Shown here: positions 16,671 to 26,838 of the stretch, piece by piece | Layout of the letters: the number at the start of each line of letters is the position of its first letter | Numbering within the stretch: the stretch's first letter is position 1 | Assembly (NCBI GenBank): GCA_944381395.1 | Contig: CALWKY010000046.1 | Location: 1-64,000 of the forward strand | From: an uncultured Lachnospiraceae bacterium | GTDB taxonomy: Bacteria; Bacillota; Clostridia; Lachnospirales; Anaerotignaceae | Direction of reading: 5' to 3' | Length of the DNA stretch: 64,000 nucleotides | The notes under the pieces: generated by a model | What the model saw: the letters and a program-made list of their open reading frames with translations, nothing else | Database searches by the model: none | What the model was told of the DNA's origin: nothing | Position numbers and translations under genes: made by a program

Positions 16671-17726
16671 ATGAAGGGATTTGCAATGTTACGCATTGGT
16701 GAAACCGGTTGGATTGAAAAGGATATTCCTGCTTGTGGTCCTATGGACGCCATTTGTAAACCTATCGCACTGGCACCTTGTACATCTGATGTACACACTG
16801 TTTGGGCCGGAGCAATCGGCGATCGTCACAATATGATTTTAGGTCATGAAGCTGTAGGCGAAGTCGTAGAAGTTGGTAAACTGGTAAAAGACTTCAAAGT
16901 TGGTGATAAGGTTCTGGTTTCTGCAATTACTCCTGACTGGAATTCCAAAGCTGCGCAAGAAGGCTTTGCTATGCACTCTGGCGGTATGCTTTCCGGCTGG
17001 AAGTTCTCTAACTTCAAAGATGGTGTTTTCGGCGAATATTTCCATGTAAATGATGCGGACGGTAACTTAGCTTTACTGCCGGAAGGCATGGATTTGGCAG
17101 CTGCATGTATGATCAGCGATATGGTTCCCACTGGTTTCCACGGCGTTGAACTGGCAGATGTACAATTTGGTGATAACGTTGCTGTTATCGGTATCGGTCC
17201 TGTAGGACTGATGTCCGTTGCAGCCGCAGCTATCCGTGGCGCAGCCAATATTTATGCAGTTGGTTCTCGTAAAAACTGCGCAGATCTGGCGAAAGAATTT
17301 GGCGCTACCGATATTATCAATTATCGGGAAGGCGATATTGTAGAACAAATTATGGAAAAAACCCATGGTCAGGGCGTGGATAAAATTGTTGTTGCCGGCG
17401 GTGATAATGATACCTTTGATCAGGCAATCCGTATGTTGAAACCCGGCGGGATTATTGGTAATGTAAACTATCTGGGTGAAGGCGATTATGTTAAGATTCC
17501 TCGTGTAGAATGGGGCTGCGGCATGGGTCATAAAACCATTCGCGGTGGTCTGATGCCCGGCGGTCGTGTTCGTTCTGAAAAACTGGCTCGTCTGGTTATA
17601 ACAAACAGAATTCATCCCGAAAAACTGATTACCCACAGATTCCAGGGTCTGGAAGGCGTAGAACCTGCCCTGATGCTGATGAAGGATAAACCCAGAGATC
17701 TGATTAAGCCTTTGGTTCTCCTGTAA
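16671..17726 (+). CDS. adh: Zinc-dependent secondary alcohol dehydrogenase (Thermoanaerobacter brockii type)
   Basis: A 351-residue medium-chain dehydrogenase, start after GAAGGAGGTAGAGAAA-ATG. It resembles the secondary alcohol dehydrogenases of Thermoanaerobacter and Clostridium beijerinckii along its whole length (MKGFAMLRIGETGWIEKD, APCTSDVHTVW, NMILGHEAVGEVVEVG). The catalytic zinc ligands are in place: Cys37, His59, Asp150, with Glu60. GIGPVG is the nucleotide loop, and AVGSRKNC keeps the Gly-Ser-Arg that favours NADP. The absence of the four-cysteine structural zinc loop is typical of this group. It interconverts ketones/aldehydes and alcohols in the cytoplasm during fermentation. It has its own promoter, a striking upstream inverted repeat and its own terminator. 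Confidence 0.93.
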   Translation: MKGFAMLRIGETGWIEKDIPACGPMDAICKPIALAPCTSDVHTVWAGAIGDRHNMILGHEAVGEVVEVGKLVKDFKVGDKVLVSAITPDWNSKAAQEGFAMHSGGMLSGWKFSNFKDGVFGEYFHVNDADGNLALLPEGMDLAAACMISDMVPTGFHGVELADVQFGDNVAVIGIGPVGLMSVAAAAIRGAANIYAVGSRKNCADLAKEFGATDIINYREGDIVEQIMEKTHGQGVDKIVVAGGDNDTFDQAIRMLKPGGIIGNVNYLGEGDYVKIPRVEWGCGMGHKTIRGGLMPGGRVRSEKLARLVITNRIHPEKLITHRFQGLEGVEPALMLMKDKPRDLIKPLVLL

Positions 17727-17757
17727 GAATTCGCTTTTTAGCGTAACCTTTTAAAAG

Positions 17758-17789
17758 AAACCCCATTCCAATATTGGAATGGGGTTTTT
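17758..17789. terminator. Terminator between adh and spoIVB
   Basis: AAACCCCATTCCA and TGGAATGGGGTTT form a 13-bp stem around a 4-base loop, followed by TTTTT. It can also act on the convergent spoIVB transcript. Confidence 0.88.
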
Positions 17790-17831
17790 CTGTTCGTACT
17801 TTCACCCAAAGGTAATTTTTCTCATGGCATT

Positions 17832-19097
17832 TTAGGATTGGCTTTCTTCTAACATGCTGCCAATTAGAATACCATAACCTTTTTCAGGATGATTTACTAA
17901 CACATGGGTCACCGCACCCACAATCTTGCCATCCTGCAAAATAGGACTGCCACTCATGCCTTGCACAATACCGCCTGTTGCATCTAATAATGCTTCATCT
18001 GTTATTTTTAGGGAGATTGCTTTGCCGGGTTCTTTATGATCAGGATTTACACTTAAAATGGAAATATCATAAAGTTTTGCTTCTTTTCCATCCACAGAGC
18101 AGAGAATTTGCGCATCTCCGGCATGCACTTCACTTTCCGTTGCTGCCGGGTAACTTTCACCAGTACAAAATTCCTCTGCCTCTATCTCACCAAACAATCC
18201 ACAAGCAGTATTTTTTTCTACAGTACCCAGCGTACTATCCATAGCAAGCACACCATCTAATTCGCCAGGATCGCCCGCTTCTCCTTTTTTAATGTCGGTC
18301 ATGACAGCCTTTGTTAAGCGTCCTGTGCAAATTTCCATTAACTCACCGGTATCCACATCATAAACACCATGCCCTAGGGCGCCATAAGTGCCTGTTGCCG
18401 GATCATAATACGTGATGGTTCCGATTCCTTGAATGCTGTCTCGTACCCAAATACCTAAACGGTAGCATCCTTCCGATGCACTATATGCTAAAGGTACAGA
18501 AACACGCAATTCTTCTCCATCCCGCTCTACAGTGAACGTAACAGGCGTACCATCATTTTTTGCAAGTATCTTTTGTAAAACTTCCTTGTTTTCCAATGCA
18601 ATACCGTTTGCACTTTTTAATCGGTCTCCCACTTGCAGTTTTCCGGCTGCAGGTGAAGTACTCCCTGTTTCCTGTTCCACCGTACCAATCAGCAAAACCA
18701 ATAAACCATCAGAGTCCATGGTCACACCCACCGGTTTACCAACAGGAATCAATTCCAATCGTGGTACTACCTGGGCTTGTACCGTTTTAATAGGCAGACT
18801 ATCAAATAGATAAAACGTTACATCCGCAGTACCTGCTGAAAGAGGCTTTGCTGTAAAGGAAAATACCGGTTGTGTTTCTGTGGGTAGATCTCGATTATCT
18901 TCGATGGCAAGCACTTCCCCTGCATCATCTACGCGCAGAGTAATGGGTAAAGAAAAACTAATTCTGCGCGCTTCGCCCTCAGAAAGAACAAATCCATCCG
19001 GTAATAAAAAGGAAAGTCCACACCAGAGCAAAAGAACACCAAGTGGTATCAAAAGCCATTTTTTGCGACCTTTTGGCTGTATGACTTCTTCTTCCAT
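17832..19097 (-). CDS. spoIVB: SpoIVB sporulation serine peptidase
   Basis: A 421-residue protein starting at the ATG 5 bases after AGGAGG (an in-frame GTG 6 bases earlier overlaps the site). One N-terminal membrane segment (WLLIPLGVLLLWCGLSFLL) is followed by a SpoIVB N-domain, a PDZ domain at about 115-200 (LLVLLIGTVEQETGSTSPAAGKLQVGDRLKSANG), and the S55 peptidase domain with His243 (GALGHGVYD) and Ser384 (GMSGSP). In Bacillus it is secreted from the forespore and cleaves SpoIVFA to trigger sigma-K activation. No spoIIM/recN neighbour is seen. Its presence supports a spore-forming host. Confidence 0.95.
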   Translation of the reverse strand: MEEEVIQPKGRKKWLLIPLGVLLLWCGLSFLLPDGFVLSEGEARRISFSLPITLRVDDAGEVLAIEDNRDLPTETQPVFSFTAKPLSAGTADVTFYLFDSLPIKTVQAQVVPRLELIPVGKPVGVTMDSDGLLVLLIGTVEQETGSTSPAAGKLQVGDRLKSANGIALENKEVLQKILAKNDGTPVTFTVERDGEELRVSVPLAYSASEGCYRLGIWVRDSIQGIGTITYYDPATGTYGALGHGVYDVDTGELMEICTGRLTKAVMTDIKKGEAGDPGELDGVLAMDSTLGTVEKNTACGLFGEIEAEEFCTGESYPAATESEVHAGDAQILCSVDGKEAKLYDISILSVNPDHKEPGKAISLKITDEALLDATGGIVQGMSGSPILQDGKIVGAVTHVLVNHPEKGYGILIGSMLEESQS

Positions 19098-19141
19098 ATA
19101 CACCTCCTGCCTTTCTTTTCATTAAAAAATGAAAAAATTTG

Positions 19142-19177
19142 GATCATAAAAATACTATTGATCCGTTTTTTATGATC
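19142..19177. repeat. Inverted repeat upstream of spoIVB
   Basis: GATCATAAAAA (19142-19152) and TTTTTATGATC (19167-19177) form an 11-bp inverted repeat 45-80 bases before the spoIVB start. It could be a regulatory site or simply a hairpin. A similar GGATCATAAAAA occurs before feoAB. Confidence 0.5.
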
Positions 19178-19217
19178 TCCGATTCTTTGTGGCAGAATAC
19201 AAGCAGATTTTTGCAAT

Positions 19218-19254
19218 AAAAAAAGTGCCTTTCTTTTTTAGAAAGACACTTTTT
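19218..19254 (-). terminator. Terminator of the YkvI-like gene
   Basis: AAAAAGTGCCTTTCT pairs with AGAAAGACACTTTTT with one mismatch, just past the stop at 19264 on the minus strand. Confidence 0.8.
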
Positions 19255-19263
19255 GGTATTTTT

Positions 19264-20352
19264 TTATTTTCCAGATTTGGAAATTTTGTAAATGCCTAAA
19301 GTTAACATAGGAATAGCAAACAGGATTAAGAAACCATAGCAAGCAGTGCCATAACCTTTTGCTATCAAGTTTGTCAGTCCGAAAGTAGAAATGCAAATGC
19401 CGATTGCCGTCAAGCCAATTACCAATGTGGCATGTAAGCTGGCAGGAATCTGCTTGCCGCTATTGGTCATTGCCACTTCCAAACGGTCTGTTGTTGCCTT
19501 AATAAAACCAGTTCCTGTTTCAATCAATGTACCAAACAATACGATCTCAAACAGGATGTACAGCCATCTCATATCTAACATATCAAAAATAACGGTGACA
19601 GGAGTTTCTGCGGAAACTGCTTCTGCCATATTGCAGCCCATTGTCAACAGCAGCAAAATACCCGGTACAATGGCGATAACACCAGATAAAATACCGCATC
19701 CAACCGCCTCTTTTCTGGACTCACAGTCACGCATGGTATACAGAACCAAAGGAACTACAACCAGGTTATAAAACGCATAGGTTAAACCACTGGAAAACCA
19801 AGTGGGCGCGATTTCACCTTTGCTAAACTCTGCACCGATTTCTCCGCCAAATTTAGAAAATACTACAATTAGGAACAAAATATATACCGCATACAGTACA
19901 TAAGACCAGAAAGAAAGCACAGTTTCAATGGCTTCAGTACCCTTCAATACCAGAATTACAATACCTAAAGAAAGTAAAATAACGCCAAACCAGGAGCTTA
20001 AACCAGTCAGACTGGAAATCATACTGCCAGCCGTAGCATTGACTACGCCCAATACGATCAACATCATAATATAATAGCAAACATCATATAGGATAGCAGC
20101 TTTTCCCAATAACCGCTTCATCATAGAGCCGTAGTCAAAGGTCTTAAACACACGGCTAAACTCAAAGGTAACAGCGCACAGCAGACACCAGACCGCCATA
20201 GTAACCAGCATTCCCAGTAAACCGCCAATCATACCGCTGGTGCCAAAATACTGTGCAATTTCTGCACCCGTTCCATAACCGCCACCAATCATTATAGATT
20301 GGAAGATAAATCCTGGAACTAAATACTTTTTCCATTTCTTTTGTGTCTTCAT
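19264..20352 (-). CDS. YkvI family membrane transporter-like protein
   Basis: A 362-residue multi-pass membrane protein with about ten helices. The start, VPGFIFQSIMIGGGYGTGAEIAQYFG, has the unwound helix-1 glycine pattern of LeuT-fold carriers, and the overall pattern is that of the YkvI family of Bacillus, related to the amino acid/NSS carriers. Substrate unknown. Start follows AAGGAGGAATTGCT-ATG. It is a single-gene unit between spoIVB and eno, with an AT-rich promoter region of about 270 bases upstream and a terminator downstream. Confidence 0.82.
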   Translation of the reverse strand: MKTQKKWKKYLVPGFIFQSIMIGGGYGTGAEIAQYFGTSGMIGGLLGMLVTMAVWCLLCAVTFEFSRVFKTFDYGSMMKRLLGKAAILYDVCYYIMMLIVLGVVNATAGSMISSLTGLSSWFGVILLSLGIVILVLKGTEAIETVLSFWSYVLYAVYILFLIVVFSKFGGEIGAEFSKGEIAPTWFSSGLTYAFYNLVVVPLVLYTMRDCESRKEAVGCGILSGVIAIVPGILLLLTMGCNMAEAVSAETPVTVIFDMLDMRWLYILFEIVLFGTLIETGTGFIKATTDRLEVAMTNSGKQIPASLHATLVIGLTAIGICISTFGLTNLIAKGYGTACYGFLILFAIPMLTLGIYKISKSGK

Positions 20353-20620
20353 AGCAATTCCTCCTTTGTAATAAAATTCGAAAATTTATGGTGTGATTAT
20401 AACATTAAAAAAAGTATATTGACAAGAAAAATTGTGGAAAAATATTATATTTTTACAAATTTTCTCATAGTTTTTTAATTTGAATCAGTTGCTTTTTGTA
20501 ATTTGCTTAACAAAAAATTTAAAGTACATATTATTTTAAGATAAATTTAGTTTATTAAAAAGAATTTTCTCTTTACAGGATATATCCAGTTCTTTTTTTT
20601 GAATGTTTGATGCAATAAAA
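20353..20620. other. AT-rich promoter region of the YkvI-like gene
   Basis: About 270 bases, very AT-rich, between the eno terminator and the YkvI-like start. Several weak -10-like boxes are present, none decisive. I see no gene, RNA or riboswitch here. Confidence 0.4.
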
Positions 20621-20644
20621 AAGGAGGGATATCTCACCCTCCTT
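20621..20644 (-). terminator. Terminator of the glycolytic operon
   Basis: AAGGAGGG and CCCTCCTT form the stem just past the eno stop, followed on the minus strand by TTTTTTATTG. Confidence 0.85.
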
Positions 20645-20656
20645 TGAAAAAACATA

Positions 20657-21982
<1,326 letters not shown>

Positions 21983-21994
21983 CTAAAAAATGTC

Positions 21995-23548
21995 TCATTT
22001 ATCCTCTGCACGCACCAGTAAAGACTCTCCTGTCATTTCTTCTGGTTTTTCCAATCCCATCATATCCAAAAGCGTCGGTGCAATATCAGCTAATTTTCCG
22101 CCCTCTTTCAGGCTGCAGCCCTCCGGTCCGTTAACCAGTATAAAAGGCACTGGATTGGTGGTATGCGCCGTAAAAGGCTTACCCGTCTCATCCACCATTT
22201 TATCACTATTCCCATGATCCGCGCAGATAAACATCTGTCCATCCACATCCAGCAGTGCATCCAGTACTCTGCCTACACAATCATCCACCGTTTCCACAGC
22301 TTGGATCGCCGCAGGCAAAACACCGGTGTGTCCCACCATATCAGAATTGGCATAGTTTACAATAATCACATCATATTTCTTTTCCTGCAGTGCCTGTACC
22401 ACCACATCGGTAACAGCAGGGGCACTCATTTGCGGCTGCATGTCATAAGTAGCTACTTTAGGAGAAGGTACCAAAATCCGTTCTTCTCCCGGATTCGGTG
22501 CTTCCACACCGCCATTGAAGAAGAATGTCACATGGGCATATTTCTCCGTTTCCGCTGTCCGCAGCTGTGTCAACCCCAGTTTGGAAAGATATTCACCCAA
22601 AGTATTGGTTAAAGTTTCCGGACCAAAAGCAATTAAGGTATGGGGTATGGTGACATCATACTGCGTAAAGCATACATAGCACAAATCCTGAGGGATTTTC
22701 TTCCTTTCAAAGCCAGTAAAATCTTCCTGACAGAATGCCCGGGTAATTTCTCTGGCGCGGTCCGGACGGAAATCAAAGAAGATCACACTGTCATGATCAG
22801 AAATGACCGCCACCGGTGTCCCGTCCTGACCAACCACATTGGCAGGTACTACAAACTCATCGGTTACCCCTTTTGCATAGGAATCCCGCAAGTAAGCTAT
22901 GGCAGACTGTGCCTTTTCTGCTCCGCTTCCTGTCAGACAGTCATATGCCTTTTCCACACGGTCCCATCTTTGGTCCCGATCCATGGCATAATATCTGCCA
23001 ATAATAGAAGCGATTTGACCCACGCCAATTTCCCGCATTTTTTCTTCTAACTCCGTGACATAATGCACAGCGCTGTCCGGCGGGGTGTCCCGTCCATCTA
23101 AAAAGCAATGGACAAATACTTTTTCTAAGCCTTCCCGTTTTGCCAGTTGCAGTAATGCGTACAAATGGGCATTATGGCTGTGGACACCGCCATCACTGAG
23201 CAGCCCATACAAATGGAGGGCAGAATTATGCTCCTTACAATGGGCAACGGCTGTCTGTAACGCAGAATTTTCAAAAAAGTCTCCGTCCGCAATGGATTTT
23301 GTAATCCGGGTTAAATCCTGATATACCACACGTCCTGCACCGATATTCAAATGTCCAACCTCGGAGTTGCCCATCTGTCCTTCCGGCAGACCAACGGCTA
23401 AACCGCTGGCTTTTCCCGCTGCGAAAGGATAGGTTTCCATCAGATGATCCATCACCGGTGTTTTTGCCAGACGGATGGCATTTCCCTGGGTTTCTTCACT
23501 GAGACCATATCCGTCCAGTATCATTAAAACTGTTGTTTTCTTCGTCAT
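21995..23548 (-). CDS. gpmI: 2,3-bisphosphoglycerate-independent phosphoglycerate mutase
   Basis: A 517-residue member of the alkaline phosphatase superfamily that interconverts 3- and 2-phosphoglycerate with two Mn2+ ions. The metal-binding start MILDGYGL, the phosphoserine motif QMGNSEVGHLNIGAGRVVYQDLTRI, HCFLDGRDTPP, IIGRYYAMDRDQRWDR, and the C-terminal ADHGNSDKM and FTAHTTNPVPF motifs are all intact. Start after TCAGGAGGAAACC-ATG, 20 bases after tpiA. Spore formers commonly use this manganese enzyme, whose pH sensitivity is tied to spore metabolism in Bacillus. Confidence 0.97.
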   Translation of the reverse strand: MTKKTTVLMILDGYGLSEETQGNAIRLAKTPVMDHLMETYPFAAGKASGLAVGLPEGQMGNSEVGHLNIGAGRVVYQDLTRITKSIADGDFFENSALQTAVAHCKEHNSALHLYGLLSDGGVHSHNAHLYALLQLAKREGLEKVFVHCFLDGRDTPPDSAVHYVTELEEKMREIGVGQIASIIGRYYAMDRDQRWDRVEKAYDCLTGSGAEKAQSAIAYLRDSYAKGVTDEFVVPANVVGQDGTPVAVISDHDSVIFFDFRPDRAREITRAFCQEDFTGFERKKIPQDLCYVCFTQYDVTIPHTLIAFGPETLTNTLGEYLSKLGLTQLRTAETEKYAHVTFFFNGGVEAPNPGEERILVPSPKVATYDMQPQMSAPAVTDVVVQALQEKKYDVIIVNYANSDMVGHTGVLPAAIQAVETVDDCVGRVLDALLDVDGQMFICADHGNSDKMVDETGKPFTAHTTNPVPFILVNGPEGCSLKEGGKLADIAPTLLDMMGLEKPEEMTGESLLVRAEDK

Positions 23549-23568
23549 GGTTTCCTCCTGAAAACAGC

Positions 23569-24315
23569 TTATTCACTATGGGCAATCACAGCAAATTCTT
23601 CTTTCAGGCTGGCGCCGCCTACTAAACCGCCGTCAATGTCCGGCATTGCGAACAGTTCTGCCGCGTTTTTGCCGTTGACGCTGCCGCCATATTGAATCCG
23701 CATGGTCTGAGCTGCTTCCTGATCATAGATCTCGCTTAAAACCTGCCGGATTGCGCCGCAAATTTCCTGTGCCTGCTGTGCTGTTGCTGTTTTTCCGGTG
23801 CCAATAGCCCAGATAGGCTCGTAAGCAATGGTAATTTTTTCAGCATCCTGTGCGCAAATGCCCTGTAATGCCAGTTTTACCTGCATACGAATCCATTCCA
23901 CCGCAATGCCCGCTTCCCGCTGCGCTAAGGTTTCACCACAGCACACAATGGGCAAAAGACCAACGGAAAGAGCTTTCTTTACTTTTCGGTTCACCATTTC
24001 ATCTGTTTCCCCAAAATATTCTCTCCGCTCAGAGTGGCCAAAGATCACATACTTCACACCCAGTTCCAGAAGCATATCCGCAGAGATTTCTCCGGTAAAA
24101 GCACCTTTCTCCTCAAAATACATATTCTGCGCGCCTACTGCAATCGAGCTTCCTGCCAACACCTTTGTTACAGCGGGTATATCCACAGAAGGCACACAAA
24201 AAACTACATCCGCCTGCGCTCCTTCGCACAAGGGCAGAAGCTTTCGGCATAACGCCTCCGCCTGTGCGGGGGTGCAGTTCATTTTCCAGTTTCCAGCAAT
24301 GATTTTTTTCCGCAT
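23569..24315 (-). CDS. tpiA: Triosephosphate isomerase
   Basis: A 248-residue TIM barrel interconverting dihydroxyacetone phosphate and glyceraldehyde 3-phosphate. The start MRKKIIAGNWKMN carries the catalytic Lys; FGHSERR has the catalytic His and AYEPIWAIGTGKTA the catalytic Glu with the flexible loop. The ATG at 24315 has AAAGGATC 8 bases before it; the longer frame would begin with a TTG overlapping that site. It lies 51 bases after pgk in the glycolytic operon. Confidence 0.97.
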   Translation of the reverse strand: MRKKIIAGNWKMNCTPAQAEALCRKLLPLCEGAQADVVFCVPSVDIPAVTKVLAGSSIAVGAQNMYFEEKGAFTGEISADMLLELGVKYVIFGHSERREYFGETDEMVNRKVKKALSVGLLPIVCCGETLAQREAGIAVEWIRMQVKLALQGICAQDAEKITIAYEPIWAIGTGKTATAQQAQEICGAIRQVLSEIYDQEAAQTMRIQYGGSVNGKNAAELFAMPDIDGGLVGGASLKEEFAVIAHSE

Positions 24316-24366
24316 AAGGTAATGATCCTTTCTCAAATTTTCCCTCTCTTGTGAAAAAAGACTTTC

Positions 24367-25560
24367 TTACAGATCATCTACAGCCGCAACGCCGGGCAGT
24401 TCCTTGCCCTCCAAAAATTCCAAAGAAGCACCGCCGCCAGTGGAGATATGGGTCATCTTATCGCCATAGCCCATCTGGTTGACAGCCGCTGCGGAATCGC
24501 CGCCGCCGATAATGGTTGTGGCATCGATATTTGCCATTGCCTCTGCAATGGCTTTTGTGCCAGCGGCAAAGTTTTCAAATTCAAATACACCCATAGGACC
24601 ATTCCAAACAACGGTTTTCGCATCTTGAATGGCATCAGCGAAAAGCTTTCTGCTTTCTTCACCAATATCCAGACCCATCCAACCATCAGGGATCTCACCA
24701 CTGGGTACGGTCTTAGAAGGTGCATCATTTTTAAATTCCTGTGCGATTACGGTATCCACCGGCAGCAGGAAGTTTACTCCCTTTTCTTTTGCCTTTTTCA
24801 TCATTTCTTTGGCATATTCCACTTTATCTGCTTCCAGCAGGGAATTGCCCACATGACCACCCATCGCAACAGAAAAAGTATATGCCATACCGCCACCAAT
24901 AATCAGGGTATCTACCTTTTCCAGCAGACGATTGATCACATTAATCTTATCGGATACTTTAGAACCGCCCAAAATTGCTACAAAAGGACGGGTCGGATTT
25001 TCTACCGCATTTCCTAAAAATTCGATTTCTTTCTGCATCAGGTAGCCTACTGCGCTTTCTTTTACAAACTTGGTCACGCCAACGGTAGAGCAGTGTGCTC
25101 TATGGCTGGTGCCAAATGCGTCATTGACAAAAATATCTGCCAAAGAAGCCAGTTCCTGACTGAAATTATCTTCGTTCTTGGTTTCTTCTTTCCGATATCT
25201 GGTATTTTCCAACAGAACTACATCGCCATCTTGCATCTTTGCAACCGCTGCCTTTGCGTTGGGTCCTACTACTTCGTCATCCTTTGCAAATACCACTTCT
25301 TTGCCCAACAGTTCGCCGAGGCGTTTTGCCACAGGTGCAAGGCTTAATTCCGGCTTCGGCTCTCCCTTGGGTTTGCCCATATGGGAGCAAAGGATCACTT
25401 TTCCGCCATCCTGCATCAATTTCTGGATGGTAGGCAATGCAGCGGTGATACGATTCTCATCAGTAATCACTCCATCCTTTAATGGTACATTAAAATCACA
25501 GCGTACCAATACATGTTTTCCTTTTACTTGTAATTGGTCAACGGTTTTTTTCTGCAGCAA
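24367..25560 (-). CDS. pgk: Phosphoglycerate kinase
   Basis: A 397-residue enzyme transferring the 1-phosphate of 1,3-bisphosphoglycerate to ADP. Motifs: [14 protein letters not shown] near the start, [24 protein letters not shown], the hinge [31 protein letters not shown] and C-terminal [11 protein letters not shown]...[21 protein letters not shown]. The start is a TTG (AAGGAG, 8 bases, TTG); the ATG just upstream is out of frame. It follows cggR directly with a 48-base gap containing a small GGGG/CCCC hairpin. In Bacillus gapA sits between cggR and pgk; here it is missing. Confidence 0.97.
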   Translation of the reverse strand: MLQKKTVDQLQVKGKHVLVRCDFNVPLKDGVITDENRITAALPTIQKLMQDGGKVILCSHMGKPKGEPKPELSLAPVAKRLGELLGKEVVFAKDDEVVGPNAKAAVAKMQDGDVVLLENTRYRKEETKNEDNFSQELASLADIFVNDAFGTSHRAHCSTVGVTKFVKESAVGYLMQKEIEFLGNAVENPTRPFVAILGGSKVSDKINVINRLLEKVDTLIIGGGMAYTFSVAMGGHVGNSLLEADKVEYAKEMMKKAKEKGVNFLLPVDTVIAQEFKNDAPSKTVPSGEIPDGWMGLDIGEESRKLFADAIQDAKTVVWNGPMGVFEFENFAAGTKAIAEAMANIDATTIIGGGDSAAAVNQMGYGDKMTHISTGGGASLEFLEGKELPGVAAVDDL

Positions 25561-25608
25561 TGTTCATTCTCCTTTCTTTTGGGGGTAATCCCCTGAAAAA
25601 GTCACAAT

Positions 25609-26634
25609 TTATTTATTTTTTGTCAAAATATATTTTGCAGCGCCCTCGTCCATAACCAAAATGCCGCGACGCATTCTGGCTGCAACGGCGCATATGCAAT
25701 CTGCCTTACTTTCACCGCCCGCAATGGCAATAATATGCTCGATACGAGAGATCTCATCAAAATCTATGCCAATGGAACGAGAAACATGTACCACTTCTCC
25801 AGCAGCATTAAAATAAGAACCACAAGCTTCCGCTACCGTATGATTTTCTTCTAACTGTTGATAAGAGCGTTCCGACATATGGCGTTTCTTTGCCATCTCC
25901 AGACCTCTGCCAATACCGAAAAGCAACATGCTTACTTTCGCCATTTCCTGCATTGTTTCCGCAATTTCCGGATCATGTTTCAATTCTTCCAAAGCAGCAC
26001 TGCTTAAGCTGTCGGGAAGATGCAGCATCCGATACTCTGCGCACAGCCTTCCCGCCAAACGAATGGCCAATGTTTCCGCCTGCAATTCACTTCTTCTGCC
26101 CATGCTGCCGCGGGCAGGCAATACCATTTTTGCCTTTCTTTCTGGGAATTGAGGCATCTCATCCACAAAAGCTGTCAGGGATGATCCGCCTGTCACTGCA
26201 ATGATATCATTTTCATCTGTTACTGCAAGCATAGCCCGTGCCGCCAAGCGACCCATTTCCCGTTTTACATTGGGATCCCGATCACAGTTACCTGGTGCAA
26301 TAAGCACTTGCTCTACGCCTAACCGTTCTGCCAGTTCTTTTTCCATGGCAGAAATTCCGGTCAAAACCATAAACATAGGAGCGAGGTTTTGCAGTACATC
26401 CATTCCTTCTTCTGTAATTGTCATACCAATTTTACTGACAGAAATCAACTTTCTGGTAACCAGTTTATCAATCTCACCGCGTACCATCCGCTCAGGCATG
26501 CCAATAGCTGCTGCAACAGAGCGCCTCCCTGCCGGCTGCAATAGCTGAATTGCTTTTAAAATGCGGTATCTGCGCACCATTTCTTCTGTCAAATCCGGCG
26601 CCAGACGTTTGAACTGATAAAGCAATTCCTCCAC
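25609..26634 (-). CDS. cggR: Central glycolytic genes regulator CggR (SorC/DeoR-like)
   Basis: A 341-residue repressor. The GTG at 26634 follows AAGGAGG by 7 bases; a longer open frame to 26811 runs through the promoter and operator and is not coding. Residues about 5-80 are a helix-turn-helix region (LTEEMVRRYRILKAIQLLQPAGRRSVAAAIGMPERMVRGEIDKL), followed by the SorC sugar-binding effector domain (GGSSLTAFVDEMP, LPARGSMGRRSELQAE, GIDFDEISRIEHIIAIAGGESKA). In Bacillus CggR represses glycolytic genes until fructose-1,6-bisphosphate accumulates. It leads pgk-tpiA-gpmI-eno, and a near-consensus CggR operator lies upstream, so autoregulation is likely. Confidence 0.93.
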   Translation of the reverse strand: MEELLYQFKRLAPDLTEEMVRRYRILKAIQLLQPAGRRSVAAAIGMPERMVRGEIDKLVTRKLISVSKIGMTITEEGMDVLQNLAPMFMVLTGISAMEKELAERLGVEQVLIAPGNCDRDPNVKREMGRLAARAMLAVTDENDIIAVTGGSSLTAFVDEMPQFPERKAKMVLPARGSMGRRSELQAETLAIRLAGRLCAEYRMLHLPDSLSSAALEELKHDPEIAETMQEMAKVSMLLFGIGRGLEMAKKRHMSERSYQQLEENHTVAEACGSYFNAAGEVVHVSRSIGIDFDEISRIEHIIAIAGGESKADCICAVAARMRRGILVMDEGAAKYILTKNK

Positions 26635-26696
26635 ACACTTTCCTCCTTCCGTATACACATTTCCTGATTCCGAAACTCCTATTATAAATAAGTTCA

Positions 26697-26724
26697 TTAT
26701 ACGGCAAATTGGAAAAAAATACAA
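26697..26724 (-). promoter_or_regulatory. Promoter of the cggR-pgk-tpiA-gpmI-eno operon
   Basis: On the minus strand TTGTAT (26724-26719), 17 bases, TATAAT (26702-26697), 62 bases before the GTG start. It is the best-looking sigma-A site in the gap. Confidence 0.7.
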
Positions 26725-26731
26725 TAGAAAT

Positions 26732-26767
26732 CGGGATGTATTCTGTCCACACGGGACAAAACTTATC
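26732..26767. promoter_or_regulatory. CggR operator
   Basis: The plus strand reads CGGGAT-N6-TGTC-N4-CGGGAC-N6-TATC, against the Bacillus consensus CGGGAC-N6-TGTC-N4-CGGGAC-N6-TGTC: two mismatches in twenty fixed positions with exact spacing. It lies just upstream of the -35 box and on the strand opposite to the operon. Consensus is from memory of the Bacillus subtilis literature. Confidence 0.85.
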
Positions 26768-26782
26768 CCACAAAAAGAAAAA

Positions 26783-26807
26783 GGAGGTATTTTCCTGAAA
26801 TACCTCC
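26783..26807 (-). terminator. Terminator of the acidic membrane protein gene
   Basis: GGAGGTATTT and AAATACCTCC form a 10-bp stem, followed on the minus strand by CTTTTTCTTTTTG. It insulates the glycolytic operon from the upstream gene. Confidence 0.88.
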
Positions 26808-26838
26808 CCAATCATTTTTTATTTCCTTAAAATATCAA

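Noticed and set aside
25580-25595. Small GGGG/CCCC hairpin between cggR and pgk as an mRNA processing site
   Set aside because: Only four pairs; the Bacillus cggR-gapA processing hairpin is much stronger, so no functional claim is made.
26635-26811. N-terminal extension of CggR by 59 residues
   Set aside because: It would translate through the terminator, operator and promoter; the GTG at 26634 has an ideal ribosome site.
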